This document shows, piece by piece, positions 38,610 to 47,416 of a stretch of 64,000 nt of DNA. The notes under the pieces were generated by a model. It searched no databases, was not told the DNA's origin, and saw nothing but the letters and a program-made list of their open reading frames with translations. The first letter of the stretch is position 1; each line of letters opens with the position of its first letter. Location of the stretch: positions 1-64,000 of the forward strand of contig JADJCU010000002.1 of NCBI GenBank assembly GCA_016703065.1, in the 5' to 3' direction. This DNA comes from a bacterium. Its GTDB lineage: Bacteria; Electryoneota; RPQS01. The position numbers were made by a program, and so were the translations under genes.

Positions 38610-39928
38610 TCAAGAGCCTCGCTGCCAATGAGCACGTCGTACGAGTGTATGATCAGTCGCGAAAATGGTTTGAGCGTGCCGAACGCGTCCTTCCGGGCGG
38701 GGTCAACTCACCCGTGCGCGCCTTTCGCTCGGTCGGCGGAGACCCTCCAGTCATCGCAGGCGCGGCGGGTGCAGTACTTGTAGACGTTGACGGAAACGAG
38801 TATATTGATTACATTGGCAGCTGGGGTCCGATGATTCTCGGTCATCGCGAAGCGACCGTGGTGGCAGCGCTGCGCGCAGCGGTCGACACGGGGCTTAGCT
38901 ACGGCGCTCCATCCACTCCGGAAGTCTTGCTTGCGGAAGAGATCATCTCCCGAGCACCGGGTCTGGACATGATCCGCTTTGTGAACAGCGGCACCGAAGC
39001 AACGATGAGTGCAATTCGCTTGGCGCGGGCGGCAACCAAGCGCGATGTGATCATCAAATTTTCCGGTGGTTATCACGGACATGCGGATTCATTCCTTGTG
39101 CAGGCTGGCTCGGGCGCCGCAACATTCGGGTTGCCCGACAGTCCCGGCGTTACAGCTGGCGCCGCTCAGGACACTCGCTGCGCGATCTACAATGACCTCG
39201 GCTCAGTCCGGCGGCTGTTTGAAGCGGAGCCGCAGAGGATTGCAGGAATAATTGTTGAACCGGTAGCCGGAAATGTCGGGTGCATTCCGCCTGCTCCGGG
39301 ATTTCTTGCCGGACTGCGCGCCCTCTGCAACCGCTCCGCATCGCTCTTGATCTTCGATGAAGTGATGACGGGCTTTCGCGTGTCTCGCGGCGGCGCGATT
39401 GAACTCTATTCAGTTAGACCTGATCTCGTCACCTTCGGCAAAGTCATCGGAGGTGGTCTCCCCGTTGGCGCGTACGGCGGCCGCGCGGAGCTCATGCGAC
39501 TTGTCGCGCCGTCGGGACCCGTCTACCAAGCCGGGACTCTCTCGGGCAATCCATTGGCAATGACGGGCGGTCTCGCGACATTGGCAATGCTCGACAAGGC
39601 CGCGTACTCAGAGCTTGAGCGAAGGTCCGCGCGGCTTGAAGAGGGCCTGCTGATGGCGTGCAAATCAACGCATGTGCGCGCCCGTGTGCAGCGCGTCGGT
39701 TCAATGCTCACCCTATTCTTCGCTGATCATGACGTCCGTAACTATGCTGATGCGCAGCGCGCCGATCATGGACGATTCAAGAAGTTCTTCCACGCGATGC
39801 TTCGGCGCGGAGTGCATCTGCCGCCGTCAGGCTATGAATGCTGGTTCGTCTCCCTCGCTCATGATGATCAGATCATTGAGCGCACCGTTGAGCTTGCGGG
39901 GGAGGCGCTCTCCGAAATCACCCAATAG
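38606..39928 (+). CDS. hemL: Glutamate-1-semialdehyde 2,1-aminomutase
   Basis: PLP enzyme making ALA from glutamate-1-semialdehyde. ATG 38606 chosen for its ATGA overlap with hemB and the upstream GGAGCAGGA; an earlier ATG at 38582 would lengthen it by eight residues. 440 aa. Family landmarks: PGGVNSPVRAFRSVGGDPP, GSWGPMILGH, NSGTEATMSAIRLARA, KFSGGYHGHADSFLVQAGSG, LIFDEVMTGFR and the PLP lysine in TFGKVIGGGLPVGAYGG. Last gene of the heme pathway block, so the operon encodes every step from Glu-tRNA to heme. Confidence 0.96.
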   Translation: MIKSLAANEHVVRVYDQSRKWFERAERVLPGGVNSPVRAFRSVGGDPPVIAGAAGAVLVDVDGNEYIDYIGSWGPMILGHREATVVAALRAAVDTGLSYGAPSTPEVLLAEEIISRAPGLDMIRFVNSGTEATMSAIRLARAATKRDVIIKFSGGYHGHADSFLVQAGSGAATFGLPDSPGVTAGAAQDTRCAIYNDLGSVRRLFEAEPQRIAGIIVEPVAGNVGCIPPAPGFLAGLRALCNRSASLLIFDEVMTGFRVSRGGAIELYSVRPDLVTFGKVIGGGLPVGAYGGRAELMRLVAPSGPVYQAGTLSGNPLAMTGGLATLAMLDKAAYSELERRSARLEEGLLMACKSTHVRARVQRVGSMLTLFFADHDVRNYADAQRADHGRFKKFFHAMLRRGVHLPPSGYECWFVSLAHDDQIIERTVELAGEALSEITQ

Positions 39929-39946
39929 GAGTCAGGAACGACAAAC

Positions 39947-41074
39947 ATGCTGACCTCGCTTCGTAATGCGTGGCGCAACCCCAGGCTGCCCTTCCGGCGG
40001 CATTTTGTCGTTTTTGCCCTGATCTCCCTCTTCGCAATCGCACAGCTGACTTGGTGGAGCATTTTTCAGTTTCATGAGGGTCGTCGAATTCTCTCGACTC
40101 AAGAAAGCTACTGGACACAGCAGATTTCGATTGCGACCGAGAAACGGCATGAGCTCGGAGGCGATTTCGACGGCTGGCTGCTGCGCGCATTTTCGGACCT
40201 CGAGAGTGCGTCCGGCGGTGCGATTCGAGTCAGCATGTCCGCAAGGCAAAGGCTCGACGAGTTAGCTGGGTCGCGCATGCGCATGTTCATCTCGGAAGGC
40301 GCGTTCTTCGGGCTGCTTGTGCTTGTCGGAGTGCTCTACATGTTTCGGACTCTCCGCGAAGAGATCGCAATTGAACACCGGCAATCCGTGTTTCTCGCAG
40401 CCACATCGCACGAGTTGAAGACGCCAATTACGTCGTTGCGTATGTATCTCGACACGCTCCGCGAGCGAGCGTTGCCGCCGGAGAAACGCGCCGAAATGCT
40501 CGAAGTAATGTCTGTTGATCTCGACCGGTTGAATGACCTGATTGAACGGCTTTTGCAGGCACAGAAGGTGCTTACCGCTGATTCGGACACGGCCTGTGAA
40601 CATGTAGATATCAGCGAAGAAACCGTGCGCGCCGTGAAAGAGATGGTGCATCGAATTGAGTTTACCGGCAAATTCCGGCTCAACATTGATACCGAATACG
40701 GCCGGCACGCTCACGCTGATCCCCGGCGCTGGCAATTGGTGGTCAAGAACTTAGTCGACAATGCCGTCAAGTACTCTCCGGACGGAGGAATGATTGACGT
40801 GTATCTGGCGCGCCGCGAACGCTGGATTGAGCTGAGTGTTGTTGATCAAGGAAGAGGCTTTGCTCCGGATGAAGCGTCGCGGTTATTTGAACGCTTCTAT
40901 AGGTCCGGGAACGAAGACACACGGACTACCCAGGGTGTCGGACTTGGTCTCTATCTCGTGCGGGAGATCGTCCACTCGATGCGTGGGCGAGTGATGGCGC
41001 GAAGCGAAGGCGTGGGCAGAGGTTCGAAGTTCGTAGTCCAGATTCCGTTAGCAGCAGAAATCGGCAATGCCTGA
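39947..41074 (+). CDS. Membrane sensor histidine kinase
   Basis: 375 aa. Two membrane helices (about residues 20-40 and 105-125) frame an 65-residue periplasmic part. The cytoplasmic kinase follows: H-box SHELKTPITSLRMYLDTL, N-box NLVDNAVKYSPDGG, then DQGRGFAPDEASRLFERFYR and GVGLGLYLVREIV. No HAMP is evident between the second helix and the H-box. It begins 18 bp after hemL and its end overlaps the regulator by 8 bp, so it is probably co-transcribed with the heme genes. Signal unknown. Confidence 0.9.
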   Translation: MLTSLRNAWRNPRLPFRRHFVVFALISLFAIAQLTWWSIFQFHEGRRILSTQESYWTQQISIATEKRHELGGDFDGWLLRAFSDLESASGGAIRVSMSARQRLDELAGSRMRMFISEGAFFGLLVLVGVLYMFRTLREEIAIEHRQSVFLAATSHELKTPITSLRMYLDTLRERALPPEKRAEMLEVMSVDLDRLNDLIERLLQAQKVLTADSDTACEHVDISEETVRAVKEMVHRIEFTGKFRLNIDTEYGRHAHADPRRWQLVVKNLVDNAVKYSPDGGMIDVYLARRERWIELSVVDQGRGFAPDEASRLFERFYRSGNEDTRTTQGVGLGLYLVREIVHSMRGRVMARSEGVGRGSKFVVQIPLAAEIGNA

Positions 41075-41769
41075 ACGAATTCTCATCGTTGAAGATGAAG
41101 ATCATATTGCGCTTGGCCTGAAGCTAAACCTGGAGGCTGAGGGTTTTGAATGCGTGCACGTCGGCGATGGATTAGGCGCAATCAAGGCGATTCAATCCGG
41201 ACAGCACGACCTCGTGCTTCTCGACATTATGTTGCCCGGCGCGAGCGGGTTTGATGTGTGCGAGCGTGTCCGGAGCGAAGGGAATCACATTCCGATTCTA
41301 TTCCTCACCGCGCGAGACGGTGACGACGCTCGTGTCAAGGGCCTCGAACTCGGTGGTGATGACTATATCACGAAACCGTTCAGCATCCGGGAACTTATTT
41401 TACGCATACGCGCAATCTTCCGACGCAGTGAATGGTATCGGCAAACTCCTGCAGACGGTAGCGTTCTGCAATTTGGCGGCTCGCGCATTGACTTGGCTGC
41501 ATACACCGCAGAGACGGCGCGTGGCCCGGTTTGCTTGACTCAGAAGGAATGCATGATCCTTAAACTGCTGGCCGAGCGGGAAGGAACCGTCGTTACGCGC
41601 GACGATATTCTGGAAAAGGTGTGGGGTTACGATCGATATCCGTCGACCCGCACGATCGACAATCATTGTCCGCCTGCGAAAATTCTTCAGAAGATCCGCG
41701 CCGACCGCGCCATATCCATTCGGTCTATGCGGCGGGTACAAGTTTACATCTGCTCCGACTGGGGAGTAA
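41067..41769 (+). CDS. OmpR/PhoB-family response regulator (C-terminal frameshifts)
   Basis: Receiver domain 1-118: acidic patch ILIVEDEDH, phospho-acceptor Asp53 in LVLLDIMLPGA, Lys in DDYITKPFSIREL. The winged-helix DNA-binding domain follows (LTQKECMILKLLAEREGTVVT, VWGYDRYPSTRTIDNH). After that the frame is broken by about three small indels between 41664 and 41743. Reading the pieces in order gives IVRLRKFF, EDPRRPRHIHSVY and GYKFTSAPTGE to TAA 41769, the expected end of the wing. An uninterrupted frame would instead run to 41813. Partner of the adjacent kinase. Confidence 0.88.
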
Positions 41770-41790
41770 CGACACTCATCTTCTTTGTGA

Positions 41791-41821
41791 AAAAGCCCTC
41801 GGGAGTCACCTGAGGGCTTTT
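41791..41821. terminator. Terminator at the end of the hem/two-component block
   Basis: AAAAGCCCTC (41791-41800) pairs with GAGGGCTTTT (41812-41821); bidirectional T-runs; convergent with the amidohydrolase gene. Confidence 0.8.
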
Positions 41822-41839
41822 CAATCATTGAGCAAACTA

Positions 41840-43171
41840 TCATTTTGTCGCCGCTGCCAGAAGCCGTGCCGCCTCGCGTCGACCATCAGCCGCAATCTCC
41901 TCCTCAACTCCTGTCACAAGCGTTCTCGCGCGCACAACGACCTTTCCGTTTACAAGCACAGTATGTGGTCGGGTCGGTTGGCAGAAGAGCAACGCGGCAA
42001 CTGGGTCCGCCGCGCCCGCGTATCCAATCTCTTCAAGATCAAACATCACGATGTCCGCTGCCATTCCGGGAGCGAGAGTGCCAATATCTGTTCGGCCAAG
42101 CAGCTTCGCTGAGTCAGCGGTCGCCAGGTCCAGAATACGCCGCGCCGTGATGAAGTTCCTGTCCTCCGGTGTGCGATGATTCAGCATAGCCTGTCTTAGC
42201 TCAGCAAGCATATGCGAGCTGTCGTTCGAGGCGCAGCCGTCCACCGCCAGACCGACGCGAACGCCACGAGCAAGCATCTCTCGCAGCCGCAGTTTACCGG
42301 AGCCCAATCTGCAGTTGGACGACGGGCAATGCGCGACGCCCGTGTCAGTTCGCGCGAGCAAATCAAGCTCGTCGTTGTTGAAATAGATGCCATGCGCGAA
42401 CCACACGTCGTTGCCTAACCAGCCCCAGTCTTGCATTAGGGCAAGCGGCCGCTTACCGTAACGGGCCAGACAATAGTCATTCTCGTCAAGCGTCTCGGCC
42501 AGATGCGTATGCAGCCGTACGCCGAGGTCCCGCCCCAGGAGCGCCGTCTCGCGCATCAATCGTTCGGACACGTTGAACGGACTGCACGGCGCAAGGTGTA
42601 CTTGCCTCATTGAATGGCGTGCAGCATCATGGTGCCGCTTGACACAGGACTCGCTGTGCCGCAACACATCGTCATCACGCTCTACGAGATCATCCGGCGG
42701 CAGACCACCATGTGAATGCCCAAGCGTCATCGCCCCGCGCAACGCGCTAAATCGAATGCCAAGCTCTTCAGCGCATTCGATTTCAAGGCCCAACAGGTCG
42801 CGTTGCACTCCCTGTGGAAAGAGATACATATGGTCGCAGGTTGTCGTGCACCCCGATAACAACAACTCTGTAATCGCCAGCCGAAAACTGGCCCGCATCA
42901 TCTGCTCGTCGAAGTGTTTCCAGATCGGATAGTGAATGCGCAGCCAGTCGAATAGCCCGCACTCCTGTGCGGCTGGAAGACATCTGGTCAGCGCCTGGAA
43001 GAAATGATGGTGCGCATTGACCAATCCGGGAATTGCGACTTTTCCTCTGCCGTCAATCATCTGTTCGCCCGGCAGGGGAAGCAAATGTCCGAATTCCAAT
43101 ATCTCATTGCCCCGATACGAATCAAACCGATTCGTTGGCGTGGCCCGAAATGTGGGCTGCGACCAGGTCAT
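41840..43171 (-). CDS. Amidohydrolase, 8-oxoguanine deaminase/chlorohydrolase-like
   Basis: 443 aa cytoplasmic metal-dependent deaminase of the TrzA/AtzB/8-oxoguanine deaminase group. Metal and active-site segments in order: PGLVNAHHHFFQALTR, HLAPCSPFNVS, VRLHTHLAETLDE, WFAHGIYF and VGLAVDGCASNDSSHM. GGLPPDDLVE and CPSSNCRLGSG favour the 8-oxoguanine deaminase subgroup, which removes the amine of the oxidised base. The N-terminus is odd: the beta-strand that normally opens the protein is found in another frame from ATG 43202 (LLIHDLVAAHISGHANE), so a frameshift near 43120 probably hides the true start. Confidence 0.85.
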   Translation of the reverse strand: MTWSQPTFRATPTNRFDSYRGNEILEFGHLLPLPGEQMIDGRGKVAIPGLVNAHHHFFQALTRCLPAAQECGLFDWLRIHYPIWKHFDEQMMRASFRLAITELLLSGCTTTCDHMYLFPQGVQRDLLGLEIECAEELGIRFSALRGAMTLGHSHGGLPPDDLVERDDDVLRHSESCVKRHHDAARHSMRQVHLAPCSPFNVSERLMRETALLGRDLGVRLHTHLAETLDENDYCLARYGKRPLALMQDWGWLGNDVWFAHGIYFNNDELDLLARTDTGVAHCPSSNCRLGSGKLRLREMLARGVRVGLAVDGCASNDSSHMLAELRQAMLNHRTPEDRNFITARRILDLATADSAKLLGRTDIGTLAPGMAADIVMFDLEEIGYAGAADPVAALLFCQPTRPHTVLVNGKVVVRARTLVTGVEEEIAADGRREAARLLAAATK

Positions 43172-43271
43172 GAATCAGGAGAGTTGACGATGAGTGTTGC
43201 ATGGTCAGGGATATACAAAAGCACGCGGGTTTCCCGCAAGATACTCCCCAAATCCGTGAATGTCAAGAAGC

Positions 43272-43306
43272 AAAGACACCCCCAGGAGAAAACCGGGGGT
43301 GTCTTT
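43272..43306 (-). terminator. Terminator of the YceI gene
   Basis: 12-bp perfect stem AAAGACACCCCC (43272-43283) / GGGGGTGTCTTT (43295-43306), extended by GG/CC; works in both directions but lies downstream of the minus-strand YceI gene. Confidence 0.8.
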
Positions 43307-43387
43307 GATGGCGAACCCAGATCTGCTCTCCTGGAGTTCGCGGCGTGCGTCTATGCGGCAAGCGTCACCGAAGCAATCAGGGACTTC

Positions 43388-43957
43388 TTATTTCACGCGA
43401 TGCGCGACGAGCTTCACGCTGATCCGCTGATCTTCCGCGACCTTCATGATAAGGAACTCAGGCCGTGTGATGCTGGAATCTTGCAGCAGCACGGAGAACT
43501 CCGCTTCAATAGTCAGCTCATCTCCCGAAGCCGATGGCGTGAAGTACGTTGTCGGGCTGATCGACTTGGTTACTCCGTGCAGCGCCAGCATTCCGGTCAC
43601 CGTGACCTGCGTTCGCGTTCCGGGCTGCAAAGTGCCGGTCGGCAACGACAGCGACGAGAGCGAAAACACTGCTTCTGGAAAGCGTTCCGTCTCCAGGTGA
43701 TTGTCCCGCATGTGTTTGTTCCGCAGACTCATTCCCGTGTCAAGCGAAGCGAGGTCAACGTGAATTTCACCCGAACCGCCGCCGCTCGACAGAGTCACAT
43801 ATCCCGTCACTGCGTTGGTCTTTCCCACGATTTCTTCCAGCGGAGCATCGCTCGTAAACGTGACGAGGTTCTCCGCCGCATCTCGCGTAACCGTGAACGT
43901 GTCATCGGCAAGACAAGCGGCCGCCGCGCAGAGCATGGATATGGCAAGTAGTCTCAT
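43388..43957 (-). CDS. YceI-family periplasmic lipid-binding-like protein
   Basis: 189 aa with signal peptide (LLAISMLCAAAACLA). YceI-family lipocalin-like fold: VTFTSDAPLEEIVGKT, VDLASLDTGMSLRNKHMRD (the conserved MxLRDxHM motif variant), PEAVFS, VTGMLALHGVTKSI (the conserved L-HGVTK segment) and a terminal RISVKLVAHRV strand. Relatives bind isoprenoid-type lipids; role here unknown. 40 bp upstream (on the minus strand) lies the end of the cupredoxin protein gene, so the two may be co-transcribed. Confidence 0.9.
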   Translation of the reverse strand: MRLLAISMLCAAAACLADDTFTVTRDAAENLVTFTSDAPLEEIVGKTNAVTGYVTLSSGGGSGEIHVDLASLDTGMSLRNKHMRDNHLETERFPEAVFSLSSLSLPTGTLQPGTRTQVTVTGMLALHGVTKSISPTTYFTPSASGDELTIEAEFSVLLQDSSITRPEFLIMKVAEDQRISVKLVAHRVK

Positions 43958-43996
43958 TAATCGGGCCTTCCTGTGTTAAGTTCCGCGCGAACATGG

Positions 43997-45487
43997 TTAC
44001 TTCACGAGCAGCATTCTGCGGGTTTCAACTTGGCCGTTTGAGGCAAGCTGATAATAGTAGGCGCCGCTGGGCAAGCCCGCGCCTTGAAACTGGATCTTAT
44101 GCGCGCCGCTTCCGATTGTGCCGTTCAGCGGCTGAGCTATCTGCTGCCCCAGGATATCGAACACGGTCAGCGTCGTGTGACCTGCCGATTCGAGGGTGAA
44201 TTCGATAGTCGTCGAAGGGTTGAATGGGTTCGGATAGTTTGCCACGAGGCCAAACGATGATGCAGTGTGATGATGATGCGGCGGACTTGCACTCGGCGTT
44301 TCACTTATCTGACCGCGGAAGATTCGCCCGTCTGCCGTGACAAGGTAGCCGAGTGTGTCCGATACGAAGTACACGCCGTTGAAAGTCGCCGTGGCCGGCG
44401 GAGTTTGCGTATGCCACATCGCCCCTCCTTCCACGCCGTGCGCCAGAAATCCGCCGGCGCCGCACATCCAGCCAATGTCGAAGCCGGTAAAGTGAACGTC
44501 CATCAGTGCGACGGTCGTTCCGCTCGTCTGAGGTGACCAGGATTGCCCTCCGTTACTCGTGGAGTAGATACGGCCCTGTCCTCCTACTGCCCAGACATGA
44601 TTCGGATCGAGCGCAAACACAGCTTCGAACTCGTCTTCTTCGCCGCCCGGCACACTGAGTTGAATCACCCAGTCATCGCCGCCATTTGTCGTGTGCATGA
44701 TCACGCCGTCCGAGCCGACGATCCAGCCTTCCTGAGCATTGAGCATGTGAATGCCGCGGAGGTCGTCCTGCGCTGGGCTGGCCTGCGGGGCCCAATTCTG
44801 ACCTCCGTCCGTCGTATGGATTAGTATGCCGTCCTTGCCAGCGGCCCATCCGTGTTGCGCGTCCGCGAACCAAATGTCACGCAGTTTGTCTCCGACTCCG
44901 CTTGCTTGCGGCGTCCAGCTTAGCCCGCCGTTACTCGTATGCAAGATCATCCCGTTATTCCCGCACACCCAGCCCTCTGTCGCGCTGACAAAATAGACTG
45001 CCTCGCAATCGTCCGCTGTCCCCGTCTGCGTCCACGTATCGCCGCCATTTGTAGTTCGCAGTACGCCCTGCTCACCTGCAATCCAACCCGTGTTGGCATC
45101 CCAGAATCGTACGTCTGCGAGCGGCAGTGACGTGGGACTATTCTGTTCGACCCAAGTCGTATCCGTATTGGATCCGCTGCCGATCTGGATCAGACCCGTC
45201 ATCTCGGAATGGTACAGACAGACGTACGCCACGCTTGATGTGGAATTCACGATCGTCCCCCAAGTGGCGCCGGAGTTGAGATTCCCGCTATCAAACTGTC
45301 CTCCTACTGCGGTCGCTGTGTGCGGGGCCGAGTCACCATTCGTGAAGATAACACTATCTCCGGTCTGCGCAACGATTGTCTGCGGCACAAAGGAGAAATT
45401 CAGGATCGAGACATGGTGCGTGGCCGCGAAGGCCGCAGTGGTCAGCCAGATCGCTGCGGTAACAAAGATGCTAAGGAGATGTCGCAT
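43997..45487 (-). CDS. Secreted cupredoxin / Ycf48-like repeat protein with T9SS tail
   Basis: ATG 45487 starts a signal peptide (LLSIFVTAAIWLTTAAFA). Residues about 22-105 form a plastocyanin-like domain: copper ligands fit His in SAPHTATAVGGQFDSG and CLYHSEMTG (Cys, His, Met). Residues about 115-400 hold BNR/Ycf48-type beta-propeller repeats of the form GWxxGxxGxILxTxNGGxxW (TGWIAGEQGVLRTTNGGDTW, EGWVCGNNGMILHTSNGG). A His-rich linker PPHHHHT precedes the sorting domain, NYPNPFNPSTTIEFTL to RRMLLVK. 496 aa. Expected at the cell surface; a copper electron carrier on a propeller scaffold is inferred. Confidence 0.82.
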   Translation of the reverse strand: MRHLLSIFVTAAIWLTTAAFAATHHVSILNFSFVPQTIVAQTGDSVIFTNGDSAPHTATAVGGQFDSGNLNSGATWGTIVNSTSSVAYVCLYHSEMTGLIQIGSGSNTDTTWVEQNSPTSLPLADVRFWDANTGWIAGEQGVLRTTNGGDTWTQTGTADDCEAVYFVSATEGWVCGNNGMILHTSNGGLSWTPQASGVGDKLRDIWFADAQHGWAAGKDGILIHTTDGGQNWAPQASPAQDDLRGIHMLNAQEGWIVGSDGVIMHTTNGGDDWVIQLSVPGGEEDEFEAVFALDPNHVWAVGGQGRIYSTSNGGQSWSPQTSGTTVALMDVHFTGFDIGWMCGAGGFLAHGVEGGAMWHTQTPPATATFNGVYFVSDTLGYLVTADGRIFRGQISETPSASPPHHHHTASSFGLVANYPNPFNPSTTIEFTLESAGHTTLTVFDILGQQIAQPLNGTIGSGAHKIQFQGAGLPSGAYYYQLASNGQVETRRMLLVK

Positions 45488-45926
45488 GGTCTGATCACTT
45501 TCGTGCTTGAAATTTATATGTTTGCTGCAGATTTTGGTCGCGGGGCGCGCCGGGATTCCCTGTTGAAGCTGCCTCCGCTGAAAATGGTGACGAGCGGGGA
45601 CCGCAAGGGTCTGTAGCGGTTCTGGCAAGGTCAACTGCCCGTTGCGGTCCCCATTTTGCATTGGGCAACGGCTGTGCCACCGCCCGAAGTAGGCCCCCAG
45701 AGGAATATTAAAACAAATAAATACATAAATATAGACGCTGATCAGCTACTTGACATGTCATATCAAACAGCTTGCCAATATCCCGCGATTTGTGGGGCGC
45801 TGCTGGGACATCTTGCATTAATAGTGGTTTTATAAATTTATGACTGAGGAGTTCGTGCCACACTGTTGGGTAGAACCTACGTGCAGCATCAACAAAGATA
45901 TCCAGTCATAACTGAGCCCTGTCATC
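45488..45926. promoter_or_regulatory. AT-rich divergent intergenic region
   Basis: About 440 bp, markedly AT-rich around 45705-45745. TTGACA at 45752-45757 lies in the palindrome TGACATGTCA; the matching -10 box is unclear. It should hold the promoters of both the cupredoxin protein (-) and the kinase (+). Confidence 0.35.
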
Positions 45927-47408
45927 GTGAAATCAGAACGCCGACCCCGCTTCACACGCTATTTCGCCTTCAATTTTCTGTTGCTCGACCTCTTGATCGT
46001 CGGGGCTGGCGGCATGGTCGCCTACGGGATCGGCCGGTCCAATCTGATTTCTGTCGCCGAGACTTATGGAACAGCGGCGGTAAACCATTTGGCGCGCTCG
46101 ATCGACAAGTTCTATCTTGAGCCCTGGCAACTCACCTTCGACTCCTTTCCGTTCGACCACCCACTCGCGCACCGCGAGTTGACCGGAATCGTGCGCACGT
46201 TTGTCAGCGGCTTTCAGATTGAGAACATCAGCATCTATGACAAGGCGCACACGATTGTCTTCTCGACCGACTCGCTTCGAGAAGGTTTCTCGGATCCGAC
46301 AAACTCGATGCTGCTGTCTGCGCTTTCGGGGCGACCATCCTCTATTCTTGTTAGCGAGCAAACGGTAGAGCACATGGCGACTGCTTCATGCAAGACCGAC
46401 CACATGCGCGCCTACATTCCGGTCGACTTTCGGACTGCTGACGGCGGAAGCTCGCGCTTTGCGTTTGAGATTCTGATGAACGTGGAACCCACGTATCGCA
46501 AAGTAGAGCAACTGCGCAACTTCATCTTGATCAGCACTCTGCTCACCGGCCTTGCCCTTTTCTTTGTCGTGTGGATCATCGCGGTGCGCGCGGATCGTGC
46601 GATCCTCGCCGAAAATCAGGAGCGTAATGCGCTCGCGCTCCAAATCCAACGACAGAACGAAAACCTCGAGCAGATAGTCGAGCAGCGCACACAGCAACTT
46701 CGTGACGCGCAAGCCGGTCTGGTGCAAATGGAAAAGATGTCCGCCACGGGAGTGCTCGCCGCCGGAGTGGCGCACGAGATCAACAATCCGGTCGGGATAA
46801 TCAAGAACCGGCTCGAACTGCTGCTCGAAGACGTACAGAAGGAGCGTCCGGTGCACGACATGGCCGATCACCTGTCCATGATGCATCGCCAAACGGACCG
46901 CATTTCAAAGATCGTCAGCAAACTGCTCTCTTTCGCGCGCAAGTCCTCAGGCACGAAGAAACCTATCCACGTGGATCAGTTGATTCAGGGTGTGATCTTA
47001 CTCGTTCGGAAAGAGGCTGAGAAGCGCGGGATAGCGCTGACGTCGGAGCTGGCTGTAGGGCTGCCGGCGATTCGCGGCGAGATTACGGAGCTCGAACAGG
47101 TGTTCATCAACCTGATCATCAATGCGATGGATGCCACGCCGACCGGCGGCCAGATCACGCTTTATGCTGTGCCGGCAAATGGGTTCGTCCAAATTCGCGT
47201 TTCTGACACGGGCGCTGGAATCGACCCCGGCAGCATCACAAAAATATTTGATCCCTTCTTTACAACGAAGGACGTTGGTGTTGGGACGGGCCTCGGTCTG
47301 GCCATTTCCTATCGCATTGTCGAAGATCATGGCGGCACGCTACTGGTTGCCAGCGCACCTGGGTTCGGCACGACATTTACCGTGAACATACCCGCAATTC
47401 AAGCATAG
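45927..47408 (+). CDS. NtrB-type sensor histidine kinase
   Basis: GTG 45927; 493 aa. Membrane helices at about 12-35 and 195-217 enclose a periplasmic sensor part of about 160 residues with no family I recognise. A coiled coil (ALALQIQRQNENLEQIVEQ) leads to the kinase core: H-box GVAHEINNPVGIIKNRLELL, N-box FINLIINAMDATPTGG, then SDTGAGIDPGSITKIFDPFFTTK and GTGLGLAISYRIVEDHGG. The HEINNP form of the H-box is typical for kinases partnered with sigma-54-dependent regulators, which is just what follows. Confidence 0.9.
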   Translation: MKSERRPRFTRYFAFNFLLLDLLIVGAGGMVAYGIGRSNLISVAETYGTAAVNHLARSIDKFYLEPWQLTFDSFPFDHPLAHRELTGIVRTFVSGFQIENISIYDKAHTIVFSTDSLREGFSDPTNSMLLSALSGRPSSILVSEQTVEHMATASCKTDHMRAYIPVDFRTADGGSSRFAFEILMNVEPTYRKVEQLRNFILISTLLTGLALFFVVWIIAVRADRAILAENQERNALALQIQRQNENLEQIVEQRTQQLRDAQAGLVQMEKMSATGVLAAGVAHEINNPVGIIKNRLELLLEDVQKERPVHDMADHLSMMHRQTDRISKIVSKLLSFARKSSGTKKPIHVDQLIQGVILLVRKEAEKRGIALTSELAVGLPAIRGEITELEQVFINLIINAMDATPTGGQITLYAVPANGFVQIRVSDTGAGIDPGSITKIFDPFFTTKDVGVGTGLGLAISYRIVEDHGGTLLVASAPGFGTTFTVNIPAIQA

Positions 47409-47416
47409 TGAACAAG

